From positions 1 to 58,156 of the forward strand of contig JAEUUU010000133.1 in NCBI GenBank assembly GCA_016787345.1: DNA of 58,156 nt. Direction: 5' to 3'. Below, in pieces: positions 44,264 to 55,083 of the stretch. Made by a program: the position numbers and the translations under genes. The stretch's first letter is position 1, and the number at the start of each line of letters is the position of its first letter. A model generated the notes under the pieces. It was not told where the DNA came from. It did no database searches and saw only the letters and a program-made list of their open reading frames with translations. Source of the stretch: Saprospiraceae bacterium (GTDB lineage Bacteria; Bacteroidota; Bacteroidia; Chitinophagales; Saprospiraceae).

Positions 44264-45436
44264 ATGTTTTTTGAGAACAACTTAATCAAATCCGCACTGG
44301 CAGGCCTGCTGATGCTCCCGCTGGGCATCGCGGCGCAGGAAAGTGTCGTGATCAAACTCGTCAACCCCTCGTTTGAGGATCTCCCCAAATGTTGCGAAGC
44401 CCCCGCGGGCTGGTACAATTGCGGTAACGCCAACGAAACGCCGCCCGATATTCAACCCGGCACCTTCTCCGTCACCAAAGCCCCCAGCCACGGCGAAACC
44501 TACGTGGGCCTCGTCGTTCGCGACAACGATACCTGGGAAGGCATCGCCCAGCGCCTCAGCCGCCCGCTCGAAGCCAACAAATGCTACGAATGGAACCTCG
44601 ATGTGTGCCGCGCCGAATTGTACCTGAGTTTCAGCCGCACCACCGGCGAACAGGTCAACTACGTGACGCCCGCCAAACTCCGCATCTGGGGCGGCATGGG
44701 CTACTGCGACAAACGCGAACTGCTCTACGAAACGGCCCTGATCACCAACAACCGCTGGATTACCACTACGATGCGCCTCCAGCCCAAAACGGAAGGACTG
44801 TCGTTCATTTTCGTAGAGGCGTATTTCAAAACGCCTACGCCCTTCCCCTACAACGGCAACATCCTGATCGACAACGCCTCGCCCATCCGCGAAGTGCCCT
44901 GCGCCCAGAAACCGCCCGTGGCGGCACTGCCGACCAATCCGCCCAAAACGGTGCCGCGCCAACCTACGCCGGGTCCGGTGAAAACCACCCCGACCACCCC
45001 GAAACCGCGCACCGACACCACCACCAAGTCGCCCGCCGCCCCGGTCGTAGTTACCAACAAGATGGACCGCAAGAACCTCAAAAAAGGCTCCATCATCCGG
45101 CTCAACAACATCTACTTCGACGCCGATAAATACGACATCACCGACCGCAGCCTGCCGGCCCTGGAGGAGATCTACAACTTCCTCTCCAACAACCCCGACG
45201 TGTCGGTCGAAATCGGCGGCCATACCAATAGCCGCCCAACCGAAGATTTTGCCAATACCCTCTCCACCAGCCGCGCCAAAGCCGTGGCCGACTGGCTCGT
45301 TGGAAAAGGCATCGCGGCCAACCGCGTGCAGTTCAAGGGGTATGGCAAAAAATACCCCATCGAGTCGAACTACACCGAGGAGGGGCGTATGAAAAACCAG
45401 CGCGTTGAGATCAAAATATTGAGTATCAACGGGTAG
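44264..45436 (+). CDS. OmpA-domain outer-membrane lipoprotein-like protein
   Basis: The frame is open to 44207, but the ATG at 44264 gives a better signal peptide (MFFENNLIKSALAGLLMLPLGIAAQ) in a 390-residue protein. Residues about 30-220 form a beta-sandwich domain of unknown role (FEDLPKCCEAPAGWYNC, RPLEANKCYEWNLDVCRAELYLSF). A Pro/Thr-rich linker follows (QPTPGPVKTTPTTPKPRTDTTTK). The last 120 residues are an OmpA-like peptidoglycan-binding domain (NNIYFDADKYDIT ... SVEIGGHTNSRP ... LSTSRAKAVADWLVGKGI ... VQFKGYGKKYPIESN ... NQRVEIKIL). It probably tethers the envelope to peptidoglycan. Confidence 0.85.
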   Translation: MFFENNLIKSALAGLLMLPLGIAAQESVVIKLVNPSFEDLPKCCEAPAGWYNCGNANETPPDIQPGTFSVTKAPSHGETYVGLVVRDNDTWEGIAQRLSRPLEANKCYEWNLDVCRAELYLSFSRTTGEQVNYVTPAKLRIWGGMGYCDKRELLYETALITNNRWITTTMRLQPKTEGLSFIFVEAYFKTPTPFPYNGNILIDNASPIREVPCAQKPPVAALPTNPPKTVPRQPTPGPVKTTPTTPKPRTDTTTKSPAAPVVVTNKMDRKNLKKGSIIRLNNIYFDADKYDITDRSLPALEEIYNFLSNNPDVSVEIGGHTNSRPTEDFANTLSTSRAKAVADWLVGKGIAANRVQFKGYGKKYPIESNYTEEGRMKNQRVEIKILSING

Positions 45437-45455
45437 GGCGTCCGGACGCTTTACA

Positions 45456-45503
45456 AAAAGAGGTCGTCGCACTCGGTATGTGCGACGACCTCTTTTGTTT
45501 TTA
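45456..45503 (+). terminator. Strong terminator after the OmpA-domain gene
   Basis: A stem of about 17 bp (AAAAGAGGTCGTCGCAC pairs with GTGCGACGACCTCTTTT) with a 7-nt loop is followed by GTTTTTATT. It also faces the convergent barrel gene that ends at 45523. Confidence 0.9.
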
Positions 45504-45522
45504 TTCAAAAAGCCTACTCAAC

Positions 45523-46179
45523 TCACAAACGATGCACGTACGCCACGCCCAACATAACAGAACGCACACTCGCATCCACATTGTCGTGGGTCGTAAAATC
45601 TTCCAGACCCTGCTGCATGCGACCCTCTACCCGCAAGCGGCTGGCGGCGTCCAGGGTAAACTCGTAGCCCAGCCCCCAGTCGAACGAAGCCAAATTGCGC
45701 CGGTAAAAACCCTCTTTTAGATCGACGACCGAAGTCGAACACTTTCTTTCGCCATTTTCAGTCACACAGCCCTTTACCCGCGCCCTGCCGAGGTACCCTG
45801 CCGTGGCGCCGCCCATGAGGTACAACGATCGCAGTTTTTTTACCGGAAAAACTTCGACCAGCAAACTGGCCTCCCAATACTGATACCGTTCGCGGTACAC
45901 GCCGGTGCTCGTCATATCGGTAAATTCGAGGTCGTCGATTTTGTTCGACTTCATCTGGGTGGCGAGTTCGGCCCGGAGGCCTATCCAGGGGGCAAATTTG
46001 ATGCCGCCCAGGGCGCCGAATCGCCAACCCAGAGCCGGCTGGTAATCGATATCCGTGTCGAGCGAGCGGATATGCCATTCCCAAAAGGAGAGGTTGGCGG
46101 CGCCCGAAAGGCCGAAATATCCTTGTGAAAAAACGGGGGTGAATCCGAAGAGGAACAAAAGCGGGAACAGGTGTTTCAT
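45523..46179 (-). CDS. Outer-membrane beta-barrel protein (porin-like), 218 aa
   Basis: The ATG at 46179 starts a signal peptide (MKHLFPLLFLFGFTPVFSQG). The mature protein reads as an eight-stranded outer-membrane barrel: GYFGLSGAANLSFWEWHI, ALGWRFGALGGIKFAPWIGLRAELATQMK, YQYWEASLLVEVFPV, LYLMGGATAGYLGRARVKG, RNLASFDWGLGYEFTLDAASRLRVEGRMQQGLEDF and a final VRSVMLGVAYVHRL. Cys-containing loop CVTENGERKCSTS may be a disulphide. Similar to the OmpW/PorT-like family in layout, not assignable. Confidence 0.75.
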   Translation of the reverse strand: MKHLFPLLFLFGFTPVFSQGYFGLSGAANLSFWEWHIRSLDTDIDYQPALGWRFGALGGIKFAPWIGLRAELATQMKSNKIDDLEFTDMTSTGVYRERYQYWEASLLVEVFPVKKLRSLYLMGGATAGYLGRARVKGCVTENGERKCSTSVVDLKEGFYRRNLASFDWGLGYEFTLDAASRLRVEGRMQQGLEDFTTHDNVDASVRSVMLGVAYVHRL

Positions 46180-46292
46180 TGTGACCAATATTTTGAATGA
46201 ATGGAATTTGTAACAGCGGCCAAAATACGCAGGAGATCGGCTGTCGGGCTCAAATTGTACTGGAGATGGGACCCGACAGCCGTATAGTTTGC

Positions 46293-47831
46293 TCAATTTA
46301 ATTTAACGGCCTTTGCCGAACGCCATGCATCATCGCCTTGTCGCCACTGAAGCCAATAAACCCCGGCCGGCCAGGAAGCCGAAGGGAGGTCCAAAGTTTC
46401 TTGCCCGTTTAGGTCAAAAACACCCATTTGCCTGCCCAGGCCGTCGAAAATACGCAATTCGGCGGCCGTATCGGGCAAATCGATGTGCAAATTGGCGCTG
46501 AAAGGATTGGGGAATATTTTCCAGTCCGCAGGTTCCTCCGGCGCGCCGGCGTCCAGGGCTTCCGCGACAAAATCATACACCACCGTGCTGTCGGGGTAGT
46601 ACACGAAAAACTTGTCATTCAGGCCCTCCTGATGGTCGAGTCGAGCCTGTCGGGCGCCCGGGAAATTGTACAGCAACGTACCGTCGGCGCGAAACACAGC
46701 GACGCTCGTCGTTCCCGGCGACGAAAGGTAACTGAACCAGAATTCCAGTTGGCCGCTTGCCGAAAAGCGCTGGCGCGTTACGCCTTCGTACCAGAAATTG
46801 GTGTATCCGGAGGGCGCCTCGAAGGCCTGAATCAACTGAAAATCTGCATTATAACACAACAGCGTGCTGTCGGTATACACCGCCTGGCTGAGCCAAACCT
46901 CTTCGTTCTGCCCAATCAGCCAGCGGCTTGCCTGCCCGGGCACCGCGCCCAGTATGTTGAGGGTTTGGGGGGCGCGCAGTTGGGTTTCGAGGGTGTTGGG
47001 GGCGGTGTAATGCACCACGGTGAGGTAGTCGGGCCGGCCCGGCAGGGTATTGATCACGGCATAAAAACAGGGCATTTCGAAAAGGCTTTGCCCGTCTTCG
47101 CGAAGGATGCGGCAACGGCGCTGGTTCAGGCCCTCGGACTCCCAACTAAGGCCGAAGAATTCGTACAGGCTGTCGGCGTTGAAATAAGTTTGGGAGACAT
47201 GATCGAGATACTGGAATTGCGGCAGGGGCAGGTTGACGGTGTGGAGCAGGTTGTGGCTGGCGTCGAAAAAATGAAAACCGCTGAAGCCGCCGTAGGCTTT
47301 GTGCGCTACGTATCGCTCGCCGCCGTATTCAAACCAGCGTCTTCTTACGACCTGCTGGTACCCGTAATCGTGCTCCATTGCCATGCCGGGCAGCCCCCAG
47401 ATGGTCGAGCCGGTCAGCAGTTTAAGCGGCTGGCCGGGCAATTCCAGCCATTTGCCGGCGCCCGGCAGGTTGATCGGGGCACTGTTTTCGTCTTCGAGCC
47501 GCGCGCCGAAAACATCTTCCCCGTCGGCAGCCCAGCCGTAGATCACGTCGAGGTCGGGGTCCGAATCGAGCCGGTTTTCCGACAACAAATGATACCCGCA
47601 ACTGATGTACGAGTTGCCGGCATCGGTCAGGTATTTGTTTTTATAAAAACTGTGGTCGCCGTGAAACAGGGTCACCCGGCAGGAATCGTCGAGTACGTAC
47701 GTTTCGCCGGCCGCATCGAGTATGATTCGGCTGAGCGACGGTGAGGGATAGCGGTGCTCCCGTTGCAACTGGGCGTAGGCGTTGGGAATGGAACAAAGAA
47801 CAATCGCGAGAAGAAAGAAGGATCTGGACAT
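46293..47831 (-). CDS. Secreted hypothetical protein with T9SS tail, 512 aa
   Basis: Signal peptide MSRSFFLLAIVLCSIPNAYAQ. The body reads as a repeated propeller-like or YVTN-type fold (AAGETYVLDDSCRVTLFHGDH, LDVIYGWAADGEDVFGARLED, GVTRQRFSASGQLEFWFSYLS, AVFRADGTLLYNFPGA), with no enzymatic motif. The C-terminal 75 residues are a T9SS type A domain (KIFPNPFSANLHIDLPD ... AELRIFDGLGRQMGVFDLN ... WPAGVYWLQWRQGDD). Probably secreted or surface-bound. It lies 113 bp upstream of the barrel gene on the same strand. Confidence 0.75.
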   Translation of the reverse strand: MSRSFFLLAIVLCSIPNAYAQLQREHRYPSPSLSRIILDAAGETYVLDDSCRVTLFHGDHSFYKNKYLTDAGNSYISCGYHLLSENRLDSDPDLDVIYGWAADGEDVFGARLEDENSAPINLPGAGKWLELPGQPLKLLTGSTIWGLPGMAMEHDYGYQQVVRRRWFEYGGERYVAHKAYGGFSGFHFFDASHNLLHTVNLPLPQFQYLDHVSQTYFNADSLYEFFGLSWESEGLNQRRCRILREDGQSLFEMPCFYAVINTLPGRPDYLTVVHYTAPNTLETQLRAPQTLNILGAVPGQASRWLIGQNEEVWLSQAVYTDSTLLCYNADFQLIQAFEAPSGYTNFWYEGVTRQRFSASGQLEFWFSYLSSPGTTSVAVFRADGTLLYNFPGARQARLDHQEGLNDKFFVYYPDSTVVYDFVAEALDAGAPEEPADWKIFPNPFSANLHIDLPDTAAELRIFDGLGRQMGVFDLNGQETLDLPSASWPAGVYWLQWRQGDDAWRSAKAVKLN

Positions 47832-48134
47832 TGTGAATGAGGTATGAGAAGGTGAACGAATCGTTTTTTCATTGATTCATCAAAATAGCAAAGCGTTGTA
47901 TAGCCCGGTCGGGACGCCTGGCATTTGCCATTCGATGACAAAATAAAGCGCTTTGCTCCGCCAATTCGTCACGACGGTTGCGTATTTGTTGTAAAAATGA
48001 CCTTTTTAATCAATATTTACTGTCAATTTTACAGCCACAGCCCTCCGATTTGGGGTTGGTCAAAAATTTGCCGGCCAGTCGGTATTCACAAGATCCCGAT
48101 ATTCCTCCCCTAAAAAAGAACTGATTTACGACGC
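47832..48134. other. Divergent promoter region between the T9SS gene and clpB
   Basis: No coding frame stands out in 303 bp. It contains a 10-bp palindrome AAAGCGCTTT (near 47945-47954) and an inverted pair AGCAAAGCG (47887-47895) / CGCTTTGCT (47949-47957). These could be an operator or hairpin. No CIRCE element (TTAGCACTC) for heat-shock control of clpB was seen, and no confident TAnnTTTG. Confidence 0.45.
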
Positions 48135-50774
<2,640 letters not shown>

Positions 50775-50777
<3 letters not shown>

Positions 50778-51282
50778 CGCCGACCTCCAGGTCGGCGAGT
50801 CTGAGAGCAGCAGTGCCCCGCGATTACCAGCCAAAACTCCGATCCGTGGGATGATTGCCGGCTTATCCGAAGAGATATTGCATGGAGCAATATAGCTTAA
50901 TCGCGGAACATTACTGCTCGTAGACTCGCCGCAGTAGCGCCGACCTCCAGGTCGGCGAGTCTGAGCGCAGCAGTGCCCCGCGATTATCAGCCAAAGCCGC
51001 GATCCGTGGGATGACTGCCGGCTTATCCGAAGAGATATTGCATGGAGCAATATAGTTTAATCGCGGTGCATTACTGCTCGCAGACTCGCCGCTGTAGCGC
51101 CGACCTCCAGGTCGGCGAGTCACGTAGCAGCAGTGCCCCGCGATTATCAGCCAAAGCTCCAATCCGTGGGATAATTGCTGGCTTATCCGAAGAGATATTG
51201 CATGGAGCAATATAGCTTAATCGCGGTGCATTACTGCTCTCAACAGCGCCGACCTGGAGGTCGGCGCTACAGATCGGCGCTA
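50775..51282. repeat. Array of three 160-bp composite palindromic repeats, left of RAYT
   Basis: TAGCGCCGACCTCC begins at 50775, 50935 and 51095, an exact 160-bp period. Each unit has a short palindrome (CGCCGACCT-cc-AGGTCGGCG), then a long near-palindrome. In that, GGCGAGTCTGAG...CAGTGCCCCGCGATTA pairs with TAATCGCGG...CATTACTGCTCG...AGACTCGCC, enclosing an ATATTGC/GCAATAT hairpin. The array ends with an inverted copy of the border (GGTCGGCGCTA). The first three bases are the clpB stop codon; the last three are the stop codon of the transposase. Confidence 0.9.
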
Positions 51283-51894
51283 CTGCGCAAAAACCGTATA
51301 CGGCCAATCCTCCCACCGCTCCACCAATTTTGCCTTGACCGGATTGTTCAAAATATACCGAACAATCCGGTCAAATTCTTCCGCGTTTCTCACCCAGTGG
51401 TCATACGTTTCTTTCTGCCAGAAATGCCCGGTTCTCCGCAGTAAGCGGTTACATTGTTTTCCGGTAAATGCCTTGTGCACTTGTAATATTTTGGACAAGG
51501 AGGAGCCGCCTTCCCTGTGTTGTAATAAAACATGTACATGATTGGGCATAATGCATAGTGCATGAATTTGCACGCCATAAGTTTCCAGATGCGACCAGGA
51601 ATTGATCACTTCATGAGCAATTTCGGGCTGTTTCAACCAGTAAGGACCGTTTGGGTTTTGGTCGAGGTGTTCGTCGTAATGGACAAAAAAACGACGTTGC
51701 AAAGCGTAAGTTGCCTGATCGAGTGTTTGTCCGGAAAGCCGGCTCCTGAGCTGCAAGGTTTCGGAAGCAAAGTTCCTTTGCAACTCAAAAAGTTTGGATT
51801 GAGGTATTGACCCGTATAATCGATACGTAAGAAAAAAAGCAGCGCCGGGCGGGTGCCAGTGCGGCAAATTGCGTTCGTAATAGATTTTTTGCAT
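51280..51894 (-). CDS. REP-associated tyrosine transposase (RAYT), HUH/Y1 family
   Basis: The ATG at 51894 gives 204 residues with the complete Y1 (IS200-like) fold: PHWHPPGAAFFLTYRLYG at the start, the HUH motif in CIMPNHVHVLLQH (His119-x-His121) and the catalytic tyrosine in RIVRYILNNPVKAKLV (Tyr180), preceded by FWQKETYDHWVR. The PHWHPPGA and NNPVKA signatures are those of RAYTs. These are single-copy domesticated relatives of transposases that process REP palindromes by single-strand cleavage. The frame is open to 52056, but that extension translates repeat DNA. Repeat arrays lie on both sides and its TAG stop is the repeat border. Confidence 0.92.
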   Translation of the reverse strand: MQKIYYERNLPHWHPPGAAFFLTYRLYGSIPQSKLFELQRNFASETLQLRSRLSGQTLDQATYALQRRFFVHYDEHLDQNPNGPYWLKQPEIAHEVINSWSHLETYGVQIHALCIMPNHVHVLLQHREGGSSLSKILQVHKAFTGKQCNRLLRRTGHFWQKETYDHWVRNAEEFDRIVRYILNNPVKAKLVERWEDWPYTVFAQ

Positions 51895-51996
51895 AGCGGC
51901 CTGGATTGTGTTTTTGTTCAAAATTGGCGGGCTATGTCGAAAAATGAATGGAATGGAGCCGGCAGAAGGAAAATAAATATCAATACTGTAGCCCTG

Positions 51997-52346
51997 TAGC
52001 GCCGACCTCCAGGTCGGCGAGTCTGAGAGCAGCAGCGCCCCGCGATTACCAGCCAAAACTCCGATCCGTGGGATGATTGCCGGCTTATCCGAAGAGATAT
52101 TGCATGGAGCAATATAGCTTTATCGCGGGGCATTACTGCTCTCAACAGCGCCGACCTGGAGGTCGGCGCTACAGGTCGGCGAGTCTACGAGCAGAAGCGC
52201 CCCGCGATTACCAGCCAAAACTCCGATCCGTGGGATGATTGCCGGCTTATCCGAAGAGATATTGCATGGAGCAATATAGCTTAATCGCGGGGCATTACTG
52301 CTCTCAACAGCGCCGACCTGGAGGTCGGCGCTACAGGCGGCGCTAC
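51997..52346. repeat. Array of two composite palindromic repeats, right of RAYT
   Basis: Copies at 51997-52172 and 52173-52336 have the same build as the units at 50775-51282, including the ATATTGC/GCAATAT hairpin and the CCCCGCGATTA arm. Here the closing palindrome is CAGCGCCGACCT-gg-AGGTCGGCGCTA. In the second copy both the CCCCGCGATTA and TAATCGCGGGG arms pair perfectly. A partial GGCGGCGCTAC closes the array at 52346. Confidence 0.88.
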
Positions 52347-52377
52347 AAGGCGCTGCGGCAAAAAATAAACGCAGCTA

Positions 52378-52407
52378 TTGTTTGCCGGCAGAAAATCCCT
52401 ACCTTTG
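52378..52407 (+). promoter_or_regulatory. Promoter of the rpsF-rpsR-rplI operon (TTG-N19-TACCTTTG)
   Basis: TTG (52378-52380) and TACCTTTG (52400-52407) are separated by exactly 19 bp, a textbook Bacteroidota sigma-A promoter. It lies 32 bp right of the repeat array and about 50 bp before the rpsF ATG. Confidence 0.75.
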
Positions 52408-52456
52408 CGGCCTCTTTTTTTAAAAAAGTTCTTTAAAATTTTACAAAGTATTGTAA

Positions 52457-52885
52457 ATGAGACATTATGAAGTCACCTTCATCGTAGATCCAGTGCTGTC
52501 GGGCGATGAAGTAAAATCGACAGCGGATCACGTCCAGAAAGAGTTGAAAAACTTCGGCGCCACTATCGTGGCTGTGGACGAGATGGGCCTCCGTCAATTG
52601 GCCTACTCCATCAACAAACGCTCCTCGGGCGTTTATTACAACATCGAGTTCGGGTGCGACGGCGCCAACTGGCTGGCCAAATTCGAACTCAACATGAAGC
52701 GCGACGAACGCGTTCTCCGCTTCCTTACCGTCAAACTCGACAAGTACGGCGTCAAGTACAACGACGACAAGCGCAACGGCCGCATCGGTTCCAAAAAGAA
52801 GGTTACCGAAGCGCCTGCCGCAGCGCCCGCCGCCGAAGAAACGGTTGTACCCGCTCCCGAAGTCATCGACCTCGACGCAAACTAA
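52457..52885 (+). CDS. rpsF: 30S ribosomal protein S6
   Basis: A 142-residue protein with the S6 ferredoxin-like fold: MRHYEVTFIVDPVLSGDEV, KNFGATIVAVDEMGLRQLAYSINKRSSGVYYNIEF and RDERVLRFLTVKLDKYGVKY. After residue about 100 an Ala/Pro/Glu-rich tail follows (APAAAPAAEETVVPAP). S6 binds S18 and the central domain of 16S rRNA. First gene of an operon with rpsR and rplI; gaps are 73 and 29 bp. No ssb or priB gene lies between rpsF and rpsR, where many bacteria have one. Confidence 0.95.
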   Translation: MRHYEVTFIVDPVLSGDEVKSTADHVQKELKNFGATIVAVDEMGLRQLAYSINKRSSGVYYNIEFGCDGANWLAKFELNMKRDERVLRFLTVKLDKYGVKYNDDKRNGRIGSKKKVTEAPAAAPAAEETVVPAPEVIDLDAN

Positions 52886-52958
52886 GGCCGCCGGCACAGC
52901 CCTGGCTTTGCCGCAGACCCGCACCCTCATTCTTTAACATTCAATTCTTCAACATATC

Positions 52959-53228
52959 ATGGCAGCTTCAAGAGAAGACGTCAAATTTCTCAGCAATCCG
53001 AAGATCGGCCTGCGTCGCAAAAAATACTGCCGCTTCCGCAAATTCGGCATCAAATACATCGACTATAAAGACGCTGATTTCCTCCTCCAGTTCATCAACG
53101 AGCAAGGTAAACTGCTGCCCCGCCGTATCACCGGCAACAGCCTGAAATACCAGCGCCGCGTGTCGACAGCCGTTAAGCGCGCCCGTCACCTGGCTATCCT
53201 GCCCTTCGTGGCCGACTTGATGAAATAA
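52959..53228 (+). CDS. rpsR: 30S ribosomal protein S18
   Basis: An 89-residue protein with the S18 core [27 protein letters not shown] and the basic [33 protein letters not shown]. It pairs with S6 in the 30S platform. The CxxC-type zinc motif is reduced to a single cysteine, common for S18. Second gene of the rpsF operon. Confidence 0.96.
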   Translation: MAASREDVKFLSNPKIGLRRKKYCRFRKFGIKYIDYKDADFLLQFINEQGKLLPRRITGNSLKYQRRVSTAVKRARHLAILPFVADLMK

Positions 53229-53257
53229 TTCTTTCACCACTTTCAACTTTTACCGAG

Positions 53258-53710
53258 ATGGAAATCATTCTCCTCGATCATATTGAAAAGGTAGGCGCCA
53301 AACACGACGTCGTCAAAGTTAAAGACGGATACGGCCGCAACTACCTCATCCCCCAGGGGCTGGCGCTCGTTGCCAACAAAGCCAACATGGCCAAACTGGA
53401 AGGTATGAAAAAACAGGCTGCCAAAAAAGAGGCTGCCATGCTCAGCACTTACCAGGCTTACGCCGCCAAACTGGCCGGCACTTCGCTCAAAATCGCCGCC
53501 AAAGCCGGCGAAAGCGGCCGTCTCTTCGGCTCGGTCAGCGCCCAAAACCTGATCGCCGCAATCAAAGAACAACACGATATCGATGTGGAAAAACGCATCG
53601 TCGAAATGCCCGAAGAAGTAAAGGAACTGGGCTCCTACACCGCCCACATCAAGTTCCATTCCGAGGTGATCGCCCCGGTCAACTTCGAAGTAGTCGCCGA
53701 AGAAGCCTGA
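53258..53710 (+). CDS. rplI: 50S ribosomal protein L9
   Basis: A 150-residue L9 with the N-terminal motif MEIILLDHIEKVGAKHDVVKVKDGYGRNYLIPQGLA, the long central helix (AKLEGMKKQAAKKEAAMLST) and the C-terminal domain (GRLFGSVSAQNLIAAIKEQH ... LGSYTAHIKFHSEVIAPVNFEVV). It binds the L1 stalk base of 23S rRNA. Last gene of the operon; a T-rich hairpin terminator follows 28 bp after the stop. Confidence 0.96.
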   Translation: MEIILLDHIEKVGAKHDVVKVKDGYGRNYLIPQGLALVANKANMAKLEGMKKQAAKKEAAMLSTYQAYAAKLAGTSLKIAAKAGESGRLFGSVSAQNLIAAIKEQHDIDVEKRIVEMPEEVKELGSYTAHIKFHSEVIAPVNFEVVAEEA

Positions 53711-53737
53711 TACCAGGCCGACAAATAAACGCAAACG

Positions 53738-53774
53738 AAAAGCAAAACCCGCCCACCGGCAGGTTTTGCTTTTT
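53738..53774 (+). terminator. Terminator of the ribosomal operon, fused to the next promoter
   Basis: A 16-bp stem with one mismatch (AAAAGCAAAACCCGCC pairs with GGCAGGTTTTGCTTTT) has a 4-nt loop and is followed by TTATTTTT. The T-run merges into the TATTTTTG element of the histidine kinase gene. Confidence 0.85.
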
Positions 53775-53782
53775 TATTTTTG
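53775..53782 (+). promoter_or_regulatory. -7 promoter element (TATTTTTG) of the histidine kinase gene
   Basis: An exact TAnnTTTG match located directly in the T-tract of the upstream terminator; the ATG follows 4 bp later at 53787, so the mRNA may be leaderless. Confidence 0.5.
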
Positions 53783-53786
53783 TGGC

Positions 53787-55076
53787 ATGACAAATACCAT
53801 CATTCGCCGGGTCATCCTGCTGGGGGCTTTTTCTATCCTCAGCCTGATCACCGTGCAGACTTATTGGGTTATGCGCACCTGGGACTTGCAGGAACGGGAG
53901 TTTCACCGCAAGGTCAACCAGGCGCTGCTGGATGCCGCCAACGACCTGGCTGTCAAAGGTCAGTTCGAATTGAAATCCACCAACCTGATCGATCAGGTCA
54001 ATTCCAACTACTACGTCGTCAATATCGAAAACCCTTTCCGCGACGACGACCTGCAGTTCTACCTCCAGCAGGCTTTTGAAAAACAAGGCATGCGCGAAGA
54101 TTTTCAATACGGGATTTTCGACTGCTCCAGCAACCAGATGGTAAGCGGACAAGTGGTCAAATACAGCACCCCTTCGGCCGTAGGCCGTATCGAACCCGCC
54201 GCCGAACCCCTTTCAGCACACCACAACAGCGAAGAATTTATCTATTACTTCGGCGTGCGTTTCCCCGGAAAAAACGCCCACCTGCTCAGCAATATGTGGA
54301 TCGTTGTGGTCTTTACCGCCCTGATGCTGATTACCATCGCGTTCTTTATCTACGCCATGTTCGTCATCCTGCGGCAAAAACAACTCTCCGAACTCCAGCG
54401 GGATTTTATCAACAACATGACCCACGAGTTCAAAACCCCGATCTCAACCATCAATATCTCTACCGACGTATTCCTGAAAAATGAAAAAATTCGGGAAGAC
54501 GCGCGCCTCAGTCGCTACGCCGGTATCCTCAAAGAGCAGGTCATGCGCCTCAACAATCAGGTGGAAAAAGTGCTGCAACTGGCCAAAGTCGAGCGCGATA
54601 ACATCGAACTGCACTATGAAGAACTCGAACTGACCGAATTCGTACGCGATATGCTGCCCTCTCTCGAACTGAAAGTTCACGAACGCGAAGACGGCCAACT
54701 ACACCTCGATTTGCCCGAAACGCCCGTACGCATCAGCGCCGACAAACTGCACCTGACCAACATTCTCCACAACCTGGTCGACAACGCCGTGAAATACACC
54801 CGCGGCACACCCGATATCCGCATCGGCATCCGGAAAACGGGCAATGAAGCCGTCCTCAGCGTACAGGACAGCGGCATCGGTATACCCAAAGAACACCAGC
54901 GCCGGGTGTTCGACAAGTTTCACCGCGTACCCACGGGCAATGTGCACAACGTCAAAGGTTTCGGACTGGGCCTTTTTTACGTCAAAAAAATGAGCAAGGA
55001 GCACGGCTGGAAAATCCAGATCGACAGCGAACCGGGAAAAGGCACCCGCATCGAAATACACATGCCCGCCGCCTGA
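53787..55076 (+). CDS. Sensor histidine kinase (orphan)
   Basis: A 429-residue membrane kinase; the ATG at 53787 is chosen over an in-frame one at 53766 that lies inside the terminator. Two membrane helices (about 8-25; about 170-195, MWIVVVFTALMLITIAFFIYAMFVIL) bracket a periplasmic sensor part. The HisKA dimerisation domain carries the H-box INNMTHEFKTPIST (His213). The ATP-binding domain has HNLVDNAVKYTRG (N), DSGIGIPKEHQRRVFDKFHRV (G1/F) and VKGFGLGLFYVKKM (G2). The protein should autophosphorylate and pass phosphate to a response regulator, but no regulator gene is adjacent; aroB follows after 7 bp, so the two are probably cotranscribed. Confidence 0.92.
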   Translation: MTNTIIRRVILLGAFSILSLITVQTYWVMRTWDLQEREFHRKVNQALLDAANDLAVKGQFELKSTNLIDQVNSNYYVVNIENPFRDDDLQFYLQQAFEKQGMREDFQYGIFDCSSNQMVSGQVVKYSTPSAVGRIEPAAEPLSAHHNSEEFIYYFGVRFPGKNAHLLSNMWIVVVFTALMLITIAFFIYAMFVILRQKQLSELQRDFINNMTHEFKTPISTINISTDVFLKNEKIREDARLSRYAGILKEQVMRLNNQVEKVLQLAKVERDNIELHYEELELTEFVRDMLPSLELKVHEREDGQLHLDLPETPVRISADKLHLTNILHNLVDNAVKYTRGTPDIRIGIRKTGNEAVLSVQDSGIGIPKEHQRRVFDKFHRVPTGNVHNVKGFGLGLFYVKKMSKEHGWKIQIDSEPGKGTRIEIHMPAA

Positions 55077-55083
55077 GCCCGCC

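Noticed and set aside
47832-48134. CIRCE heat-shock operator before clpB
   Set aside because: The TTAGCACTC-N9-GAGTGCTAA pattern is absent; only an unrelated AAAGCGCTTT palindrome is present.
51895-52056. Upstream extension of the transposase frame
   Set aside because: The extra 54 codons translate the intergenic and repeat DNA; the family begins at MQKIYYERNLPHWHPPGA.
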